Part shown: one piece after another, positions 1 through 10,055 of the stretch | Layout: each line of letters opens with the position of its first letter | Numbering within the stretch: position 1 is the stretch's first letter | Assembly (NCBI RefSeq): GCF_011355085.1 | Contig: NZ_VXCP01000001.1 | Span: 34,432 to 76,157, forward strand | DNA length: 41,726 nt | Source: Pseudomonas akapageensis | Lineage (GTDB): Bacteria; Pseudomonadota; Gammaproteobacteria; Pseudomonadales; Pseudomonadaceae | Reading direction: 5' to 3' | The notes under the pieces: model-generated | What the model was told of the DNA's origin: nothing | The model's database searches: none | What the model saw: the letters and a program-made list of their open reading frames with translations, nothing else | Made by a program: the position numbers and the translations under genes

Positions 1-1
1 T

Positions 2-100
2 CGCATCGCCCAGGATGGTTCCGATCGTACGCTGAGTCGTGATCGCGTTGCCGAAGGCGGTTCCGATCGTGTGCTTGAACGCAACCAACGTCTGGGTTAA
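2..100 (+). CDS. C-terminal end of a repeat-containing protein (partial)
   Basis: An open frame enters from the left edge and stops with TAA at 98-100, giving 32 residues. It holds two near-identical 14-residue units, one starting DGSDRTL and one starting GGSDRVL, separated by RDRVAE. The repetition is also clear in the DNA, where GGTTCCGATCGT occurs twice. A good intrinsic terminator follows 20 bp later, which supports this being a real gene end. I do not recognise the family and the N-terminus lies outside the window, so no function is offered. The repeats are rich in Arg, Asp and Gly and hydrophilic, suggesting an exposed or disordered tail. Confidence 0.5.
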   Translation, partial: RIAQDGSDRTLSRDRVAEGGSDRVLERNQRLG

Positions 101-120
101 GCCTATGCGCGCCCTTATAA

Positions 121-154
121 AAGCCCGGTGCCCTGAACCGGGCTTCGTTTTTTC
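121..154 (+). terminator. Rho-independent terminator
   Basis: A perfect 9-bp stem, AAGCCCGGT (121-129) with ACCGGGCTT (137-145), encloses a 7-nt loop and is followed by CG and a run of six T. It sits just after the partial gene at the left edge and separates it from the TetR regulator. Confidence 0.85.
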
Positions 155-240
155 AAGCGTCAAATCCTCGTGTACGGTTCGACGTCAGTAAAGTCGATTT
201 GCTAGAGTGCTTCGCTGTCCCAAATCGAATCAGCTCCCTC

Positions 241-870
241 ATGCTTCCCCGCGCCGAACAAAAACAACAAACCCGCCTCGCCTTGCTCGAAGCTGCCCGT
301 CACCTGATGGAGAGCGGCCGAAGCTTCGGCAGTATCAGTCTGCGCGAAGTCGCCAAGACCGCCGGGATCGTTCCCACCGGTTTCTATCGCCATTTCGCCG
401 ATATGGACCAACTGGGCCTGGCCCTGGTCAGTGAAGTCGGCGAGACCTTCCGCGAAACCATTCGTCTGGTGCGCCACAATGAGCTCGTACTGGGCGGCAT
501 TACCGATGCCTCGGTGCGCATCTTTCTCGACGTGGTGGCAGCCAATCGCACGCAATTCCTGTTTCTGGCTCGCGAACAGTATGGGGGTTCCCTGCCAGTA
601 CGAAAGGCACTGAGCGCCTTGCGCGAAGGCATCAGCTCGGACCTCGCGGCAGACCTTGCCCTGATGCCAAAATGGCAACACCTGGATGAGGCAGCGCTGG
701 CCGTCATGGCCGATCTGGTGGTCAAAACCGTGTTCGCCACCCTGCCCGAACTGATCGACCCGCCTATCGAACCGCTTCCTGCGCATCTCACCCCACAAGC
801 CAAGATTACCCAGCAACTGCGCTTCATATTTGTCGGCGCCAAGCACTGGCAAGGGCTGGGCAGCCTCTAG
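241..870 (+). CDS. desT: TetR-family transcriptional regulator, DesT/FabR-like
   Basis: A 209-residue TetR-type repressor. The N-terminal helix-turn-helix spans about residues 8-53 and includes SLREVAKTAGIVPTGFYRHF, which closely resembles FabR of E. coli and DesT of P. aeruginosa. Those proteins sense the saturated/unsaturated acyl-CoA or acyl-ACP balance and control fatty-acid desaturation genes. I chose ATG at 241 because MLPRAEQKQQTR matches the N-terminus expected for this family; an in-frame TTG at 199 would add 14 unlikely residues. In P. aeruginosa, desT is followed by ureE, as here, which supports the symbol. However, desaturase genes divergent from desT are not seen on the left, so the target genes in this strain are uncertain. 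Confidence 0.8.
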   Translation: MLPRAEQKQQTRLALLEAARHLMESGRSFGSISLREVAKTAGIVPTGFYRHFADMDQLGLALVSEVGETFRETIRLVRHNELVLGGITDASVRIFLDVVAANRTQFLFLAREQYGGSLPVRKALSALREGISSDLAADLALMPKWQHLDEAALAVMADLVVKTVFATLPELIDPPIEPLPAHLTPQAKITQQLRFIFVGAKHWQGLGSL

Positions 871-878
871 GACGCACC

Positions 879-899
879 TCGCTGGCGCAGCGAATTTTG
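879..899 (+). terminator. Short hairpin with T-rich tail after the TetR gene
   Basis: TCGCTG (879-884) pairs with CAGCGA (888-893) around a 3-nt loop and is followed by ATTTTGC. This weak intrinsic terminator would separate desT from the ure operon, which has its own promoter downstream. Confidence 0.45.
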
Positions 900-983
900 C
901 TGACGCACCAAATGGCATCAATTCTTCGCCCTTCCCGCTGACACACCGGGCACTTTGTAGGGCATTTCCGAAAGAACACTCGA

Positions 984-1000
984 TTGGCAAGGCACTTGCT
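984..1000 (+). promoter_or_regulatory. Sigma-54 (RpoN) promoter of the ureE operon
   Basis: TTGGCAAGGCACTTGCT contains the invariant GG (986-987) and GC (998-999) exactly 10 nt apart and matches the TTGGCAc-N5-TTGCT consensus closely. Transcription would start near 1011, about 25 nt before the ureE ATG. A GCACCAAATGG element at 905-915 resembles one half of an NtrC site, at a plausible enhancer distance. This implies nitrogen-limitation control. Confidence 0.75.
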
Positions 1001-1036
1001 CTAGTAAAGGCATCGCAACTCGCCGGAAGCCTAGCC

Positions 1037-1537
1037 ATGCTGGTCATTCACAACAGAATCGCGCCAAGTCCTGAGTGGTCGGCCGAACTCCACCTCAACT
1101 TCGAAGCCCGAAGCAAAAGTCGTCTGCGCTGTTTTAGTGCCGAGGGTGAAGACGTCGGCTTGTTCCTGGAGCGCGGCCAGCCGCCGCTGCACGATGGCGA
1201 GTTTCTGCAGGCCCAGGATGGCCGTATCGTTCGTGTTTGCGCCCGTCCCGAACAATTGCTGCATGTCACCTGCGCCAGCGCCTTCGAACTGACCCGCGCC
1301 GCCTATCACCTGGGCAACCGCCACGTAGCCCTGCAGGTTGGCAACGGCTGGCTGCGCCTGCTCGATGACTATGTCCTCAAGGCCATGCTCGAGCAGCTTG
1401 GCGCTCACACCGAAACCATGGAAGCCCCTTTCCAGCCCGAGCACGGTGCTTATGGCGGCGGGCACCACCATTCCCGACACGGTGACGAAGACTTCAATTA
1501 TCCACCACGCCTGCATCAGTTCGGCGTGCACCCATGA
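1037..1537 (+). CDS. ureE: Urease accessory protein UreE (nickel metallochaperone)
   Basis: A 166-residue cytosolic nickel chaperone that delivers Ni to the UreD-UreF-UreG complex loading urease. The N-terminal peptide-binding domain is followed by a C-terminal metal-binding domain with the conserved HLGNRH motif (His91, His96). It ends in a histidine-rich tail (GGHHHSRHG at 141-149, more His at 160 and 165), the classic UreE nickel reservoir. ATG at 1037 gives the normal family start MLVIHNRI; the open frame extends upstream to 830 but that part is unrelated. The gene is first behind the sigma-54 promoter, and its stop overlaps the ureF start (ATGA). Urease structural genes are not in the window; in P. 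aeruginosa they form a separate cluster. Confidence 0.95.
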   Translation: MLVIHNRIAPSPEWSAELHLNFEARSKSRLRCFSAEGEDVGLFLERGQPPLHDGEFLQAQDGRIVRVCARPEQLLHVTCASAFELTRAAYHLGNRHVALQVGNGWLRLLDDYVLKAMLEQLGAHTETMEAPFQPEHGAYGGGHHHSRHGDEDFNYPPRLHQFGVHP

Positions 1538-2208
1538 ATCCGGCGTGGGCCCTCTTGCGCCTGGCCAGCCCACAGCTGCCGATTGGTGGTTACAGCTATT
1601 CACAGGGGCTGGAATTGGCAGTCGAACAGGCCTGTATCACGGATTCGGCCAATGCCGCGCGCTGGATTGGTGATCAGTTGTTGCTCAACCTGGCCCGCTT
1701 CGAGGCACCGTTGCTGCTGGCTCACTGCAAGGCTGCCGCCGAACAGGACTGGGGACAGCTGCTGCAGTTGTGCGAGGAGCATCGCGCCAGCCGCGAAACC
1801 CGCGAGCTGTACCAGGAAAGCCGACAAATGGGCTATTCGCTCAGGCAGCTGCTCGAAGGCCTGCCAGAACTCGACGAGCCTGCACGGCACTTCCTCGCTC
1901 AGATCGCCGAACCGCATCTGGCCCTGGGCTGGGCGTTGGGCGCGCGCGCCTGGCACATAAGCCCCCAGGACGCCCTGGCGGCCTGGCTGTGGAGCTGGCT
2001 GGAAAACCAGCTGGCGGTGCTGATGAAAACCCTGCCGCTGGGCCAGCAAGCCGCCCAGCGCATGACCAGCGAACTGCTCCCGTTGCTGCAACAAGCCCAG
2101 CAGATCGCCACTGAACTCGACCCTCAACACATGGGCAGCGCCGCCTTCGGCCTGTCCCTGGCGAGCATGGCCCACGAACGCCAATACAGCCGCCTGTTCC
2201 GTTCCTAG
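1534..2208 (+). CDS. ureF: Urease accessory protein UreF
   Basis: A 224-residue, almost wholly helical protein of standard UreF length. UreF bridges UreD and UreG on the apo-urease and gates the GTPase activity of UreG during nickel and CO2 insertion. Recognisable family segments include the start [21 protein letters not shown] and the Ala/Gln-rich C-terminal helix ending in [14 protein letters not shown]. The start codon overlaps the ureE stop by 4 bp, so the two are translationally coupled. The gene ends 10 bp before ureG, whose ribosome-binding site (TAGGAG) covers the ureF stop codon. Confidence 0.95.
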   Translation: MNPAWALLRLASPQLPIGGYSYSQGLELAVEQACITDSANAARWIGDQLLLNLARFEAPLLLAHCKAAAEQDWGQLLQLCEEHRASRETRELYQESRQMGYSLRQLLEGLPELDEPARHFLAQIAEPHLALGWALGARAWHISPQDALAAWLWSWLENQLAVLMKTLPLGQQAAQRMTSELLPLLQQAQQIATELDPQHMGSAAFGLSLASMAHERQYSRLFRS

Positions 2209-2218
2209 GAGAATCTCG

Positions 2219-2833
2219 ATGAATACTCAACCACTGCGTGTCGGTATCGGCGGCCCGGTCGGTTCCGGCAAGACCGCCCTGACCCTTGCCCTGTGCCTGG
2301 CACTGCGCGAACGCTACAACCTGGCCGTGGTGACCAACGATATCTACACCCGCGAAGATGCCGACTTTCTGGTGCGCAACCAAGCACTGGCACCCGAGCG
2401 AATCATTGGCGTCGAAACCGGTGGTTGCCCGCACACGGCCATCCGCGAAGATGCCTCGATCAACCTGGAGGCGGTCGACCAGCTCAATCGCCGCTTCCCG
2501 GGCCTGGACCTGATCCTGGTGGAATCGGGGGGCGACAATCTTTCGGCGACGTTCAGCCCGGAGTTGTCGGACCTGACCATTTACGTGATCGACGTTTCTG
2601 CCGGCGACAAGCTGCCGCGCAAGGGCGGACCGGGCATCTGCAAATCGGATCTGCTGGTGATCAACAAGATCGATCTCGCACCGCTGGTCGGTGCCTCGCT
2701 GGAGATGATGGACGGCGACACCCGCAGGATGCGCGGCGACAAGCCCTTTGTCTTCAGCAACCAGAAAACCGGCTTGGGGCTGGACACAATCATCGCCTTT
2801 ATCGAACGCCAGGGCCTGCTGACTGCGGCCTGA
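2219..2833 (+). CDS. ureG: Urease accessory GTPase UreG
   Basis: A 204-residue SIMIBI-class GTPase that powers nickel insertion into urease. The P-loop GGPVGSGKT lies at residues 11-19. Further family signatures are the Cys-Pro-His metal motif in [13 protein letters not shown], the ESGGDNL switch region and the NKID guanine-specificity motif. Length and sequence are typical. A TAGGAG ribosome-binding site overlaps the ureF stop codon. The gene is third in the ureEFG-hupE operon. Confidence 0.97.
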   Translation: MNTQPLRVGIGGPVGSGKTALTLALCLALRERYNLAVVTNDIYTREDADFLVRNQALAPERIIGVETGGCPHTAIREDASINLEAVDQLNRRFPGLDLILVESGGDNLSATFSPELSDLTIYVIDVSAGDKLPRKGGPGICKSDLLVINKIDLAPLVGASLEMMDGDTRRMRGDKPFVFSNQKTGLGLDTIIAFIERQGLLTAA

Positions 2834-2859
2834 TCTTTTCACTTTCAAGGATGCTCACC

Positions 2860-3423
2860 ATGACACTCAAGCAAGTTTCAGCTGCCTGCGCCCTACTACT
2901 CAGCCCGGCTTTGGCTTTTGCCCACCCCGGCCACGGCGACAATGGCCTGCTGGCCGGCATCGGCCACCCGATTGGCGGCCTCGATCATCTGCTGGCCATG
3001 CTTGCGGTAGGCCTATGGGCGGCACAGCAGCAAGGCGCGGCTCGTTGGGCGCTGCCTTGTACTTTTGTGGGGACAATGCTGATCGGTGGGCTGCTGGGAT
3101 TTGCCGGATTGGAGTTGCCGGCACTGGAAGGCGGTATCGCGGCTTCGGTCCTTGCGCTGGGGTTGGCGGTGGCTCTGGCGGTACGGCCGCCACTGGTGCT
3201 GGCGGTTGCGGCGACAGCGTTGTTTGCCTTGTTCCACGGTGTGGCCCATGGGCTTGAGCTGCCGGAGATGTCGAGCCCTTGGGCTTATGCGCTGGGGTTC
3301 GTAGTGGCGACTGCTTTGCTGCATGCGGGTGGGTATGCGGTGGTGCGGCTGGTGCCGCAAGTGGCGGTGCGGTTGGCGGGAATGGCTTCGGCGACTACCG
3401 GGGTTTGGCTGTTGGCTGGCTGA
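2860..3423 (+). CDS. hupE: HupE/UreJ-family nickel permease
   Basis: A 187-residue membrane protein placed directly after ureG, as in other pseudomonads. Residues 1-21 form a signal-like segment ending in LAFA, followed by HPGHGDN and then the family signature HPIGGLDHLL (about 36-45), whose His and Asp residues are thought to handle nickel. About six hydrophobic helices follow. The likely role is Ni2+ uptake for urease maturation. ATG at 2860 is preferred because AAGG sits 9 nt upstream; ATG at 2851 is in frame but abuts that motif. UreJ is an equally valid name. Confidence 0.88.
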   Translation: MTLKQVSAACALLLSPALAFAHPGHGDNGLLAGIGHPIGGLDHLLAMLAVGLWAAQQQGAARWALPCTFVGTMLIGGLLGFAGLELPALEGGIAASVLALGLAVALAVRPPLVLAVAATALFALFHGVAHGLELPEMSSPWAYALGFVVATALLHAGGYAVVRLVPQVAVRLAGMASATTGVWLLAG

Positions 3424-3520
3424 GACCTTTAGGGCCTCATCGCTGGCTGTTTCTCAAGCCGATCCAGAATCGTCCTGCTACCATGTCGCACAAACGCCCC
3501 AGCCGTGACGACACTTGCCA

Positions 3521-6047
<2,527 letters not shown>

Positions 6048-6049
<2 letters not shown>

Positions 6050-6084
6050 AAAAAAACGCCCCGTTTTTTCCACCGGAGCGTTTT
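6048..6084 (-). terminator. Intrinsic terminator of the liv operon
   Basis: Read on the minus strand, AAAACGCTCC (6084-6075) pairs with GGGGCGTTTT (6062-6053) with one mismatch, and a run of eight T ends at 6049. It lies 19 bp beyond the livF stop codon. Confidence 0.8.
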
Positions 6085-6102
6085 CTTTGTTTCCAATGAC
6101 GG

Positions 6103-6819
6103 TCAGTGACCGCCAAGGTAGGCGTTACGCACCTCCTCGTTGACCAGCAGCTCCTGGCCGGTGCCTGTGAGGCGAATCTGCCCGTTGACCATCACATAGG
6201 CACGGTCCGACAGCTTCAAGGCGTGGTTGGCGTTCTGCTCGACCAGAAAGATGGTCATGCCGGTCTTGGCCAGTTCACGCAAGGTACTGAAGATCTGCTT
6301 GACCACGATCGGTGCCAGGCCAAGGCTCGGCTCGTCGAGCAGCAACAACTTCGGCCGGCTCATCAGTGCGCGGGCGATGGCCAGCATTTGCTGCTCGCCC
6401 CCGGACATGGTCATCGCCCGCTGGTTGCGCCGCTCCTTGAGCCTGGGGAACAGCTCGAACATGCGCTGCATGTCTTCATTGGCGAACTTGTCCCCAATCG
6501 GAATGGTGCCCATCAGCAGGTTCTCTTCCACCGTCATGTCGGGGAAGACCCGACGCCCCTCCGGCGATTGAGCGATGCCGTTGGACGCGATGTAGTGGGA
6601 GGACTTGTGGGTAATGTCCGTCCCGCGATAGACGATCTGCCCGTGGCTGGCCCGCGGCTGGCCAAAGATCGACATCAACAGGGTGGACTTGCCCGCCCCG
6701 TTGGAGCCGATCAGGCTGACCGTTTCGCCTTCGTTGATGTGCAGCGAGACTTTCTTGAGGGCCTGGATCGGCCCGTAGAACACATCGATCTCTTTCAGTT
6801 CGAGGATCGGTCCACTCAT
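6103..6819 (-). CDS. livF: Branched-chain amino acid ABC transporter, ATPase LivF
   Basis: A 238-residue cytoplasmic ATPase of the high-affinity Leu/Ile/Val importer. Walker A GSNGAGKST lies at 38-46, the ABC signature MSGGEQQ near 139-145 and Walker B LLLLDEPSLGLAP near 157-169, followed by the H-loop region VEQNANHAL. The length is typical of LivF/BraG. Its ATG overlaps the livG stop by 4 bp, indicating translational coupling. It is the last gene of livKHMGF and is followed by a strong terminator. Confidence 0.96.
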   Translation of the reverse strand: MSGPILELKEIDVFYGPIQALKKVSLHINEGETVSLIGSNGAGKSTLLMSIFGQPRASHGQIVYRGTDITHKSSHYIASNGIAQSPEGRRVFPDMTVEENLLMGTIPIGDKFANEDMQRMFELFPRLKERRNQRAMTMSGGEQQMLAIARALMSRPKLLLLDEPSLGLAPIVVKQIFSTLRELAKTGMTIFLVEQNANHALKLSDRAYVMVNGQIRLTGTGQELLVNEEVRNAYLGGH

Positions 6820-7694
6820 ACCAGCTCCTCTTCATCAGCACCCAGGTAGGCAGCGATCACTTTCGGGTCGTGGCGGATCTGCTCCGGCCCGCCCTCGGCG
6901 ATCACGTTGCCGTGGTCCAGCACCACGATATGGTCGGAAATACTCATTACCATGCCCATGTCGTGTTCGATCAGGACCACGGTAATGTCATGATCGTCGC
7001 GCAGGTGGCGGATCATGGCACTCAGGGCTTCGGTTTCCTGCGGGTTGAGGCCCGCTGCCGGTTCGTCGAGGCAGATGATTTTCGGCCGCGTGCACATGGC
7101 ACGGGCGATTTCCAGGCGGCGTTGCTGACCATAGGACAGCTCACCGGCCAGGCGGTTGGCACAGTCCACCAGGTCGACCACTTCCAGCCAGTAGAAGGCA
7201 TGGTCCAGCGCGTCGCTTTCGGCCTTGCGATAGCCCTTGGTATTGAGAACGCCCGCCAGCAGATTGCGATTGACCCACATGTGTTGGGCCACCAGAAGGT
7301 TCTCGATAACCGACATTTCCCGGAACAGGCGAATATTTTGGAAAGTACGCGCCAGGCCGGCCCGGTTGATCAGGTGGGTACCGCCGAACATCTTGTAATA
7401 AAGACGGCTGCCGAAGCGCTTGGGCGAGAAGAAGTCCGTCACGCGGAAAGGCTCGCCAAGCATCTTGATCACGTTGGTGGTGGTGCCGCGCATGTTCAGT
7501 TCGATGTGCCCGCCGGTGGCCTTGTAGAAGCCGGTCAGGCAGTTGAACACGGTGGTCTTGCCCGCACCGTTCGGCCCGATCAGGGCGAAGATCGAATTGC
7601 GCTTGACCTTGAGGCTGACATCACTGAGCGCCTTGATGCCACCGAAGTGCATCATCAGGTTGTCGACCGAAAGAATGATTTCTTCTTCGTTCAT
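6816..7694 (-). CDS. livG: Branched-chain amino acid ABC transporter, ATPase LivG
   Basis: A 292-residue ATPase, the partner of LivF. Walker A GPNGAGKTT is at 40-48, the signature LSYGQQRRLEIARAM and Walker B IICLDEPAAGLNP are both intact, and the C-terminal ACPDE-like extension typical of LivG (IAEGGPEQIRHDPKVIAAYLG) is present. An insert of about 45 residues after Walker A, containing FSPKRFGSRLYYKMFGGTH, is the usual feature of Pseudomonas BraF/LivG. It overlaps livM upstream and livF downstream by 4 bp each. Confidence 0.96.
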   Translation of the reverse strand: MNEEEIILSVDNLMMHFGGIKALSDVSLKVKRNSIFALIGPNGAGKTTVFNCLTGFYKATGGHIELNMRGTTTNVIKMLGEPFRVTDFFSPKRFGSRLYYKMFGGTHLINRAGLARTFQNIRLFREMSVIENLLVAQHMWVNRNLLAGVLNTKGYRKAESDALDHAFYWLEVVDLVDCANRLAGELSYGQQRRLEIARAMCTRPKIICLDEPAAGLNPQETEALSAMIRHLRDDHDITVVLIEHDMGMVMSISDHIVVLDHGNVIAEGGPEQIRHDPKVIAAYLGADEEELV

Positions 7695-8974
7695 GGCGCC
7701 ACTCCTTTACGTGGGGTCACACCGGTACGACTGATACGAATCAGACCACGCGGTCGCCAGATCATCATCAATACCATCAGGATGCCGAACAGCAGCACGC
7801 GGTATTCCGAGAAGCTGCGCAGCAGTTCCGGGGCTACGGTCAGCACGAAGGCCGCTATCACCACGCCGACTGTCGAACCCATGCCGCCCAGCACCACGAT
7901 GGCCAGGATCAGGGCCGACTCGAAGAAGGTGAAGGAGGACGGGTTCACGAAGCCCTGGTAGCTGGCGAAAAACACACCCGCCAGGCCCGCGGTGGACGCA
8001 CCGAGGGTGAATGCCGAGAGCTTGACCAGTACATGGTTCAGGCCCATCGCACGGCAGGCGATCTCATCTTCGCGCAAGGCTTCCCAGGCGCGTCCGACTG
8101 GCATGCGGGTCAGGCGGTGCTTGATATAGAGGACGGCCAGCACCACCAGAAACAGCACGGTATAGATGAAAATAAACTTCAGGTCCGGGTTGTAGTCGAG
8201 TCCGAAGAACTCGTGGAACGGTACGCCGCCCTCTTTGGCCCTGCGCCCGAATTCAAGTCCCATGAAAGTCGGCGACGGTACCGGCATGCCGTTCGGGCCA
8301 CCGGTGAACGACAACCAGTTGTTGAGAATCAGACGGATGATTTCACCGAAGCCCAGGGTCACGATCGCCAGGTAGTCGCCGTGCATTCGCAGTACCGGGA
8401 AGCCCAATATACAACCGGCCAACCCAGCGGCGACGGCCGCCAGCGGCAGCACTGTCCAGAAACCCAGCCCCAGGTAGTGATAGCCAAGCGCCATCCCATA
8501 CGCACCAATGGCGTAGAACGCCACATACCCCAGGTCAAGCAGACCGGCCAGGCCGACCACGATGTTCAACCCCAGCCCCAGCAGTACATAGATGAGCCCG
8601 AGGATCACCACGGTCAGAACATACTTGTTGGCCATGAAAGGGAAGATGATCGCGAGCACGATCACCAGTGGAATGACCCAGCGCAACCGCGACTTGTAAT
8701 CCGGTGGCAGTACATGCACACCCGAACCCGGTCTCTCGAACCCCTGCAATACGCTCAGACCCTTCTCGGTCTGCAGGAACAGGCTCAGGAAGAAACGCCC
8801 GACCATGACGATGCCGACCAGCCAGGCAACCCGCATGGGCTCCATGTTGAAGCTGTAGCCCTGGAGTACCACGCCGACGATCGGGCCGAATACGATCAGT
8901 GAAATCAGACCGGCCAGAATGGCATCGACGAAACTTTTCTTGATATCGATAGTGTTGTTATTGGCAGCAGACAT
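7691..8974 (-). CDS. livM: Branched-chain amino acid ABC transporter, permease LivM
   Basis: A 427-residue inner-membrane permease with about ten hydrophobic helices. It carries the EAA-type coupling loop AWEALREDEIACRAMGLN and the family segment GLLDLGYVAFYAIGAYGMAL. The N-terminal extension of roughly 100 residues before the core domain matches the long BraE/LivM form of proteobacteria. It pairs with LivH to form the channel. Only 2 bp separate it from the livH stop. Confidence 0.95.
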   Translation of the reverse strand: MSAANNNTIDIKKSFVDAILAGLISLIVFGPIVGVVLQGYSFNMEPMRVAWLVGIVMVGRFFLSLFLQTEKGLSVLQGFERPGSGVHVLPPDYKSRLRWVIPLVIVLAIIFPFMANKYVLTVVILGLIYVLLGLGLNIVVGLAGLLDLGYVAFYAIGAYGMALGYHYLGLGFWTVLPLAAVAAGLAGCILGFPVLRMHGDYLAIVTLGFGEIIRLILNNWLSFTGGPNGMPVPSPTFMGLEFGRRAKEGGVPFHEFFGLDYNPDLKFIFIYTVLFLVVLAVLYIKHRLTRMPVGRAWEALREDEIACRAMGLNHVLVKLSAFTLGASTAGLAGVFFASYQGFVNPSSFTFFESALILAIVVLGGMGSTVGVVIAAFVLTVAPELLRSFSEYRVLLFGILMVLMMIWRPRGLIRISRTGVTPRKGVAP

Positions 8975-8976
8975 AC

Positions 8977-9891
8977 TTACACCTTCGCCACGAGTGGGCG
9001 ACCCAACAGGCCTTGGGGACGGAAGATCAGAATCAGCACCAGCAGCGAGAAACTGAACACGTCTTTGTAGTCAGAGTTGACCAGACCAGAGAACTGGGAC
9101 TCGGCAATGCCGAGGATGATCCCGCCCAGCATGGCGCCCGGCAGCGAGCCGATGCCTCCCAATACCGCGGCGGTAAAGGCCTTGATCCCGATGACGAAGC
9201 CGGCATAGAAGTCAAAGGTGCCGTAGTTCATGGTGATCAATACGCCCGCCAGCGCCGCCATGGCCGCGCCGATGATGAACACGTAGGAAATCACCCGATC
9301 GGTGTTGATCCCCAGGATCGAAGCCATCTTGCGGTCTTGCTGTGTTGCCCGGCACATGCGCCCGAGCTTGGTGAACTTGATGACGTAGGTCAGGAATGCC
9401 ATGCCAACGAACGCTGCCACCAGGATGAAGATCTTGGTGTAGGTGATCTGCACGAAACCATTGCCCACTTCCATCCGCCAGGCACCTTCAAGCAGCGTAG
9501 GAACACCTTGCTGCTGCGCGCCCTGGCTGATCTGTGCATAGTTCTGCAGGATCAGCGAGATACCGATGGCGCTGATCAGCGGCGCCAGTCGCGTGGAGTT
9601 GCGCAGAGGCTTGTAAGCGATACGTTCGATGGTCCAGCCATAAACGGCTGTCACCACGATGGTGAAGATCAGCGTGCCAAGAATCAGCAGAGGGAAGGAT
9701 TCAATACCGAAGTAGGCCAGCAGAGCCAGACTGATCGCCGCGAGGTAAGCAGAGATCATATAAACCTCGCCGTGGGCGAAGTTAATCATGCCAATGATGC
9801 CATAGACCATTGTGTAGCCGATGGCGATCAGACCATAGACAGACCCAAGGGTCAGCCCATTGATCATTTGCTGCAGGAAAATACCATCCAT
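8977..9891 (-). CDS. livH: Branched-chain amino acid ABC transporter, permease LivH
   Basis: A 304-residue inner-membrane permease, about eight transmembrane helices. Family segments include NGLTLGSVYGLIAIGYTMVY near the N-terminus and the coupling loop GRMCRATQQDRKMASILGIN. It partners LivM. The gene is 164 bp downstream of livK; that gap contains a 13-bp perfect-or-wobble hairpin that probably sets the lower expression of the membrane and ATPase genes relative to the binding protein. The ribosome-binding site is weak. Confidence 0.95.
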   Translation of the reverse strand: MDGIFLQQMINGLTLGSVYGLIAIGYTMVYGIIGMINFAHGEVYMISAYLAAISLALLAYFGIESFPLLILGTLIFTIVVTAVYGWTIERIAYKPLRNSTRLAPLISAIGISLILQNYAQISQGAQQQGVPTLLEGAWRMEVGNGFVQITYTKIFILVAAFVGMAFLTYVIKFTKLGRMCRATQQDRKMASILGINTDRVISYVFIIGAAMAALAGVLITMNYGTFDFYAGFVIGIKAFTAAVLGGIGSLPGAMLGGIILGIAESQFSGLVNSDYKDVFSFSLLVLILIFRPQGLLGRPLVAKV

Positions 9892-10011
9892 AACGCAATC
9901 TCACATACTTGAGATTGCACAAGCGCCGACTACGTTGAGCTTGTGGCTATCGCAGCGCAGGGTTGTGCACATCTACGAGAAAAGACAGGTACGGCACAAA
10001 TCACGAGGCTC

Positions 10012-10043
10012 GCCTTGCCGATGCCATTACGCATCGGCAGGGC
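10012..10043 (-). terminator. Strong hairpin between livK and livH
   Basis: A 13-bp stem (10012-10024 with 10031-10043, one G-U pair) closes a 6-nt loop just after the livK stop codon. No T-run follows on the minus strand, so it is more likely a partial terminator or 3'-end stabiliser of the livK message than a full stop. Such arrangements give excess periplasmic binding protein over permease. Confidence 0.6.
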
Positions 10044-10055
10044 TGAACGCTCAGA

